A stretch of 42,400 nt of DNA from Arcicella sp. (GTDB lineage: Bacteria > Bacteroidota > Bacteroidia > Cytophagales > Spirosomataceae), in contig JANXRS010000417.1 in the NCBI GenBank assembly GCA_025356745.1, positions 1-42,400 on the forward strand, read 5' to 3'. Each line of letters opens with the position of its first letter. Within the stretch, counting starts at the first letter, position 1. Positions 36,947 through 42,400 of the stretch are shown piece after piece. Below the pieces are notes generated by a model, which saw only the letters and a list, made by a program, of their open reading frames with translations, did not search any database and was not told the origin of the DNA. A program made the translations under genes and the position numbers.

Positions 36947-38362
36947 TTAAAATAATTTTTTAACTAAATCAGGGGCAATACCCAAGAGAATAGTTAAGAT
37001 GGTTGTGAGGATTAAAGTATATTTAAAAATAGGCGAAATTTCAATTTTTTCAGTATCTCCACTTCTCATGTATGCGGCAATTATTGGCTTGAAATAATAA
37101 TAAATACCAACAGCTGACATTAAGACTGCAACAACTAAAAGGCTTTTAAAAATGCTTGATGGATTAGAAAAAGCATCCGTAAAGATGAAAAACTTTCCGA
37201 AGAAACCTGCCGTTAAAGGAATTCCTGCTAAGGATAACATTGAAACTGCCAATACAAAAGCTAAAAATGGATTATTTTTTGATAACCCATTCAAAGCATC
37301 AAAACTCTCATCTGGCTTTCCTGCCTTAGATTTTGCCTCTGAAACAACTATCAAAACGGCAAATGCACTAATCGTTGCGATTGAGTATGCCAAGGAATAA
37401 AACAATATCGAAGCATTCGTCTCCGGACGTTTTGCTAAAACTGTAATCAATAAATATCCTGCGTGTGAGATACTCGAATACGCCAACATACGCTTGAAAC
37501 TCTGTTGGTAAACAGCCGTTAAATTTCCAACTATTAGGGTTACCGCTGTGATATAAACCATTGGATTCCCCCACGTTCCATACATATCTGGAAAGGCAAT
37601 TGACAACAAACGATAAGTGGCTGCAACGCCCGCAGTTTTCACAACGGTAGACATGAAGGCTGTGAACAAACTTGGAGCTCCATCATATACATCAGGAGTC
37701 CAGAAATGGAAAGGAGCAGCTGATATTTTGAACAATAAACCTACTAGCATTAAGATAACTCCTGCCGTGAGAATTGGTCCATAAATTCCCCCCATTTGAG
37801 CTTTTGCATCCCTAACAGCTAATCCTATTCCATGAATATCGAATGAACCCGTTGCTCCGTAAACCAAAGCTATGCCAAATAAAAGAATTCCCGTGGCAAA
37901 TGAACCCATCAAAAAATACTTTAAAGCGGCTTCATTTGAACGCAAATTACGTTTGTCTGACCCCGTTAGGACATACATTGAGACAGAAAGAATTTCCAAG
38001 CCTACAAAAAGCATAAGTAGATTTTCGTAAGTTACCATCATGATTGCTCCAACTACAGAGAACATCAAAATTGCGTAATATTCAGCGGGATGTGAGTGTT
38101 CTTTATCATCACCAAATCCTCTTGAAATGGCTACTACCAGTAGCGTTGAAATTAAAATTACAGCTGTAAAATTAACAGATAAATTATTGGTTCTCAACAT
38201 GGAGTTGAACCACAAATATTCATGGTTCCAGTCTGCAAAATTCAGACCCAATGCAATGAGGGTAAAAATTAGGGTTGCAGGTAATAATATTTTACGGTTA
38301 TTTAAAAAACCGAGAAATAAACTACCTATTCCAAAAAGTGATAATGCTATAATTGCGTTCAT
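36947..38362 (-). CDS. nuoN: NADH-quinone oxidoreductase subunit N
   Basis: proton_antipo_M family; FHFWTPDVYDGAPSLFTAFMSTVVK; AYSSISHAGYLL; third in K-L-M-N order. Confidence 0.96.
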   Translation of the reverse strand: MNAIIALSLFGIGSLFLGFLNNRKILLPATLIFTLIALGLNFADWNHEYLWFNSMLRTNNLSVNFTAVILISTLLVVAISRGFGDDKEHSHPAEYYAILMFSVVGAIMMVTYENLLMLFVGLEILSVSMYVLTGSDKRNLRSNEAALKYFLMGSFATGILLFGIALVYGATGSFDIHGIGLAVRDAKAQMGGIYGPILTAGVILMLVGLLFKISAAPFHFWTPDVYDGAPSLFTAFMSTVVKTAGVAATYRLLSIAFPDMYGTWGNPMVYITAVTLIVGNLTAVYQQSFKRMLAYSSISHAGYLLITVLAKRPETNASILFYSLAYSIATISAFAVLIVVSEAKSKAGKPDESFDALNGLSKNNPFLAFVLAVSMLSLAGIPLTAGFFGKFFIFTDAFSNPSSIFKSLLVVAVLMSAVGIYYYFKPIIAAYMRSGDTEKIEISPIFKYTLILTTILTILLGIAPDLVKKLF

Positions 38363-38364
38363 AA

Positions 38365-38410
38365 TATCAGTTATCAGTTATTAGTTATCGGTTATCAGTT
38401 ATTAGTTATT
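38365..38410 (-). repeat. Heptanucleotide tandem repeat, 6+ copies, directly upstream of nuoN start
   Basis: + strand TATCAGT TATCAGT TATTAGT TATCGGT TATCAGT TATTAGT TATT. Confidence 0.9.
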
Positions 38411-38477
38411 AAAAAAAAAGTGAAAACGCAGCATATAACTTAACGATTAAACCATGATTTTAAAATACTTAACACTT

Positions 38478-38505
38478 GATACCTCCTACCTAATACCTAC
38501 TAATT
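38478..38505. repeat. Degenerate heptanucleotide-period tract
   Basis: GATACCT CCTACCT AATACCT ACTAATT. Confidence 0.65.
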
Positions 38506-39958
38506 ACTTAATGATTGATAATAATTGATTAACGGCTGGTTCGGTTAATTTTAAAAACATATTTGGAGCGATACCCAACCCAATAACCATAAATGATAGT
38601 GGGAATAATACTACTTTTTCAGATAATGTCAAGTCAGCAAAACCTTCTGTAATGCGTGAAGTAATGCCAAACATTGATTTCTGAACCATTCTTAACATAT
38701 AAACGGCTCCTAAAATGATTGTTAAACCTGCAATTGCACCCGCCCAAGCATTGTATTGAAACACTCCTTTCAATAATAAAAATTCTCCTACAAATCCATT
38801 GGTCAATGGCATCGCTACTGAACCTAACATTAAGATTATAAAGTAAACTGTTAAGTTTGGAGTGGTTTGCGTAATACCTCCTAAACGAGCCAATTCACGT
38901 GAATTAGTACGTTGTTGGATAATTTCTACAATGAAGAAAAGACCTACTACGTTGATTCCATGTGCTAACATTTGGATTAATGCTCCTTGGATTCCGTCAA
39001 TATTTCCGCTAAAAATACCTGCTGCCATCAAGCCTACGTGGGCAAATGATGAATAAGCAATTAAGCGTTTCATATCTTTTTGTTGAATGGCAATAATTGA
39101 GCCATATACAATTCCGATTATAGAAAGAATAATCGCAACCATTCCGTATTTATCTACTGCTAAGGGAGTAATTGGTAAAATGAAGCGAATCAATCCGTAA
39201 GTACCCATTTTTAACATAATTCCTGATAATAACATCGTTCCAGCGGTTGGGGCTTCTACGTAAGTATCTGGTTGCCAAGTATGGAAAGGGAATAAGGGCA
39301 TTTTAATAGCAAAGGCAATAAAAAATGCACCAAACAGATAGCTTTGTTGCGTAATATCTAAAGTTTTTGCCACAGCATAAATTGATTCAAAATCAGCTTT
39401 ATGAGCAATCCCTGGAGTTTGGATGTATAAATACACTAAAGCCAACAACATAAACAATGAGCCGAACATCGTATAAATAAAGAACTTGAAAGTTACTTTA
39501 ATACGATTCTCTCCTCCCCAAATAGCGGCAATAAAATATACAGGAATTAAGGCTATCTCAAAGAAGAAATAAAATAAGAAAATGTCTCTCGCCGTAAACA
39601 CACCAATGAGTGCCGCTTGCATAAACAAGATAAGGGCATAGAAAGTAGGAGCATTTTTATAGTTATTGTTGAATGTTGAAAGGATGATGAAAGGCACCAT
39701 CAAAGTTGTGAGACATACCAAAATTAGACTGATACCGTCAATACCTACCGAAAATTTAATACCTGCCGAATGAATCCAGTCGTAGCTTACGGCAAATTGC
39801 GTCGTTGCATTTGGTATGAAAGAATAATAGACATAACCACCAAGAATCAGTTCTGCAAAGGCAAAAATGGAGGCAATCTTTTTAGCATTTTCTCCTTTAT
39901 TCGTGAGAGTCAAAAGCCCTGCAATGATTGGGAGGAGAATTAGTGAAATTGTTAGCAT
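38504..39958 (-). CDS. nuoM: NADH-quinone oxidoreductase subunit M
   Basis: FAIKMPLFPFHTWQPDTYVEAPTAGTMLLSGIMLKMGTYGLIRF; AYSSFAHVGLMAAG. Confidence 0.97.
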   Translation of the reverse strand: MLTISLILLPIIAGLLTLTNKGENAKKIASIFAFAELILGGYVYYSFIPNATTQFAVSYDWIHSAGIKFSVGIDGISLILVCLTTLMVPFIILSTFNNNYKNAPTFYALILFMQAALIGVFTARDIFLFYFFFEIALIPVYFIAAIWGGENRIKVTFKFFIYTMFGSLFMLLALVYLYIQTPGIAHKADFESIYAVAKTLDITQQSYLFGAFFIAFAIKMPLFPFHTWQPDTYVEAPTAGTMLLSGIMLKMGTYGLIRFILPITPLAVDKYGMVAIILSIIGIVYGSIIAIQQKDMKRLIAYSSFAHVGLMAAGIFSGNIDGIQGALIQMLAHGINVVGLFFIVEIIQQRTNSRELARLGGITQTTPNLTVYFIILMLGSVAMPLTNGFVGEFLLLKGVFQYNAWAGAIAGLTIILGAVYMLRMVQKSMFGITSRITEGFADLTLSEKVVLFPLSFMVIGLGIAPNMFLKLTEPAVNQLLSIIK

Positions 39959-39997
39959 AATTTTTTATTACTTATCAATGGAATTTGAAGTGTATTT

Positions 39998-41935
39998 TTA
40001 CTTAGAAATCAAAGCTTTTAAACTATCGAATAGTTGAGAAATATCACCTCCGAAGAAACTGAACCCTAATATTCCAACAATTGATAATACCATGATAAAG
40101 ATATAATTTCCTGTTGTTCCGCTTTGTAATAATCGAGCTTCAGATGAAAGTCCTTTTACGCCTTTCCCAATGCCTTCCACGATTAAATCTATTACTAAAA
40201 ACTCAAATACTGAACTAAAAAAGTTTGATAATACCGTAATTGGTTTTACAAAAATGGCATCATAAATTTCATCAACGTAGTATTTGTTATAAATTACTTT
40301 CTGAATTCCTGAAACTTCGCTGTCTGCCGATGGCACTACTTTTCTGCTAACGTAAATAACATAAGCCAAACCTGCTGAAACCAAGGCAGCAACTACTGAA
40401 ACAATCATCAAAGTTTTTTCCAATGATTCATCAACGGCAGCGTGTTCAACGTTTGAATGCGCAAATAACGGAGCCATAAATTCTGCCAAACTTGAATGTC
40501 CTCCAAAGATATGGGGTAAATTAAAGAATCCTCCAGCGGCTGAAAGAACTGCCAAAATCATCAAGGGTGCGGTCATCGTTAATGGTGATTCGTGCAAATG
40601 ATGTTTTTGTTCAGATGTTCCTCTGAATTCTCCGAAGAAGGTTAAAAATAATAAACGAAACATATAGAATGAAGTCATTACTGAACCCAAGAGGGCAAAT
40701 CCCCACATCAATTTGTTATGTTCGTAAACATGAGCTAAGATTTCATCTTTCGAGAAAAAACCTGCAAATGGAGGAATACCCGAAATGGCAATCGTAGCAA
40801 TCAAAAAAGTAATAAACGTAATAGGTAATACTTTACGCAATCCACCCATTTTACGAATATCCTGTTCGTTCGACATGGCATGAATCACAGAACCTGCTCC
40901 TAAAAATAAAAGAGCCTTGAAAAATGCGTGCGTCATTACATGGAAAAATGAAGAAGAATAAGCCATTACACCCAATCCCATAAACATATAGCCCAATTGA
41001 GAAACGGTTGAATAAGCCAATACTTTCTTAATATCATTTTGGAAAAGACCAATCGAAGCCGCTAAAAGTGCGGTTGCTAATCCAACCCAAGCCACAATTT
41101 CTAAGGTTTCGGGAGCCAATGAATACATGAAATTTGAACGGATAATCATGTAAATTCCAGCAGTAACCATCGTAGCTGCGTGTATAAGCGCAGATACAGG
41201 CGTTGGACCTGCCATCGCATCTGGCAACCATGTGTATAAGGGAATTTGGGCAGATTTACCCATCGCTCCTACGAACAATAATAATGTAATGTAAAATAGG
41301 GTTTTATCTCCAGAAAGATAACCACCTTCAACCACTGATTCTTGAATGCTTGCGTATTCAACTGAACCGAAATGATTGATTATCATAAAAATACCTAACA
41401 AAAAACCCAAATCACCAATACGGTTCATAATAAAGGCTTTGCGAGCTGCATTTCCATAATTAGTATTTTTATTCCAAAATCCAATCAGTAGATATGAACA
41501 AAGTCCAACACCTTCCCAACCGATAAACATCACAACATAATTTGAACCCATCACCAACAAAAGCATGAAGAACAAAAAGAGGTTAAGGAAAGCAAAGAAT
41601 TTCCCAAAACCTTCGTCGTGGCTCATATAGCCGATTGAATAAATATGAATCAATGAACCTACGCCTGTAATGATTAACAACATCAATAAGGATAATTGGT
41701 CAATTAGGAATGAGAAAGAAATATTCAGTTTGCCAACTGTTATCCAATCGAAAACGGAAACAACTTGTGGTTTGCCGTCAAATCCGAAGAAAAGCGATAA
41801 AACGCAAGCAAAAGAAGCTAAGGCAACCCCAGAACTGATAATACCAGCTAATGATTTTGGAATATGGCGAAAACCGATTCCATTAATCAAGAAACCAAGG
41901 AGGGGAAGAAGAGGAATTAATGTAATTAGGGACAT
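39998..41935 (-). CDS. nuoL: NADH-quinone oxidoreductase subunit L
   Basis: IGWEGVGLCSYLLIGFW; AQIPLYTWLPDAMAGPTPVSALIHAATMVTAGIYMI; STVSQLGYMF. Confidence 0.97.
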   Translation of the reverse strand: MSLITLIPLLPLLGFLINGIGFRHIPKSLAGIISSGVALASFACVLSLFFGFDGKPQVVSVFDWITVGKLNISFSFLIDQLSLLMLLIITGVGSLIHIYSIGYMSHDEGFGKFFAFLNLFLFFMLLLVMGSNYVVMFIGWEGVGLCSYLLIGFWNKNTNYGNAARKAFIMNRIGDLGFLLGIFMIINHFGSVEYASIQESVVEGGYLSGDKTLFYITLLLFVGAMGKSAQIPLYTWLPDAMAGPTPVSALIHAATMVTAGIYMIIRSNFMYSLAPETLEIVAWVGLATALLAASIGLFQNDIKKVLAYSTVSQLGYMFMGLGVMAYSSSFFHVMTHAFFKALLFLGAGSVIHAMSNEQDIRKMGGLRKVLPITFITFLIATIAISGIPPFAGFFSKDEILAHVYEHNKLMWGFALLGSVMTSFYMFRLLFLTFFGEFRGTSEQKHHLHESPLTMTAPLMILAVLSAAGGFFNLPHIFGGHSSLAEFMAPLFAHSNVEHAAVDESLEKTLMIVSVVAALVSAGLAYVIYVSRKVVPSADSEVSGIQKVIYNKYYVDEIYDAIFVKPITVLSNFFSSVFEFLVIDLIVEGIGKGVKGLSSEARLLQSGTTGNYIFIMVLSIVGILGFSFFGGDISQLFDSLKALISK

Positions 41936-41941
41936 AATGTT

Positions 41942-41976
41942 TAGTTATTGGCTTTCGGCTTTTGGCAATCAGCTTG
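41942..41976 (-). repeat. Degenerate heptanucleotide-period tract upstream of nuoL
   Basis: + strand TAGTTAT TGGCTTT CGGCTTT TGGCAAT CAGCTTG. Confidence 0.65.
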
Positions 41977-42142
41977 AAAATTGAACACATAATTAGGAAA
42001 TGGCAGGAATCAAATTTCGTAAGTACCTATCAATTGACTTTTTCAAAGTTTAATAGGTTTTCGATGTTTTATGATTGACACTTTTGTCAGCTAATGCTTT
42101 GATTTTAAGGCGACTGTCGCCCAGATGATAGCCGACAGCTAT

Positions 42143-42400
42143 TTACCATTTCAATTTATTCAATAAACCAACGTCAATGGTTTTGATATTTCTGTAAATC
42201 ATGACGATAATTGCGAGTCCGACTGCTACTTCTGCCGCTGCAACTGCCATAATAAAAAAGACAAAAATTTGACCTGCGGGATCAGATTTATATGATGAAA
42301 ATGCGGCTAAAAGTAAATTGACAGCATTGAGCATTAACTCAACCGACATGAAAATAATAATCGCATTTCGACGAGTCAGTACGCCGATGATTCCGATACA
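42143..42400 (-). CDS. nuoK: NADH-quinone oxidoreductase subunit K, truncated at the window edge
   Basis: Reverse strand reads ...[36 protein letters not shown]; frame open to 42400, so M at 42349 is internal. Confidence 0.95.
   Translation of the reverse strand, partial: CIGIIGVLTRRNAIIIFMSVELMLNAVNLLLAAFSSYKSDPAGQIFVFFIMAVAAAEVAVGLAIIVMIYRNIKTIDVGLLNKLKW

Noticed and set aside
38365-38410. CRISPR-like array
   Set aside because: Unit is 7 nt with no spacers; it is a short tandem repeat. No CRISPR array or cas gene was seen anywhere in the window.

Overview
AT-rich Bacteroidota (probably Cytophagales) chromosomal window with about 35 supportable genes. From left to right: the end of a frameshifted partial gene; an orphan SusC/SusD pair; a Rieske / DUF5777-like barrel / YceI set; RluA and PanB; an unusual outer-membrane protein; rpmG plus a DUF4295 gene; an M16-family protein without the zinc motif; the type IX secretion genes porV and porU; a GH1 glycosidase; a PhoB-type response regulator followed by a PlcP/LpxH2-like metallophosphoesterase and a MurG/MGDG-synthase-like glycosyltransferase; a divergent Ddl-like ATP-grasp; an SMR transporter; a metallophosphoesterase; an 8-gene minus-strand operon that looks like a non-canonical CMP-ulosonic-acid pathway (glycosyltransferase, SpsF-like cytidylyltransferase, split transketolase, class III aminotransferase, SDR, KdsC-like phosphatase, SAF-less NeuB); a stand-alone EVE-McrB-like AAA+ protein; a small lipoprotein; and nuoK-L-M-N with a trailing GtrA gene. 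The observations I rate highest are (1) the transketolase-containing ulosonic-acid operon, (2) a possible phosphate-responsive lipid-remodelling module with an 11-bp-period direct repeat upstream of the regulator, and (3) a dispersed degenerate heptanucleotide-period repeat in intergenic regions, several copies of which abut start codons (nuoN, nuoL, SMR gene). All family names come from reading the translations; no database searches were run.
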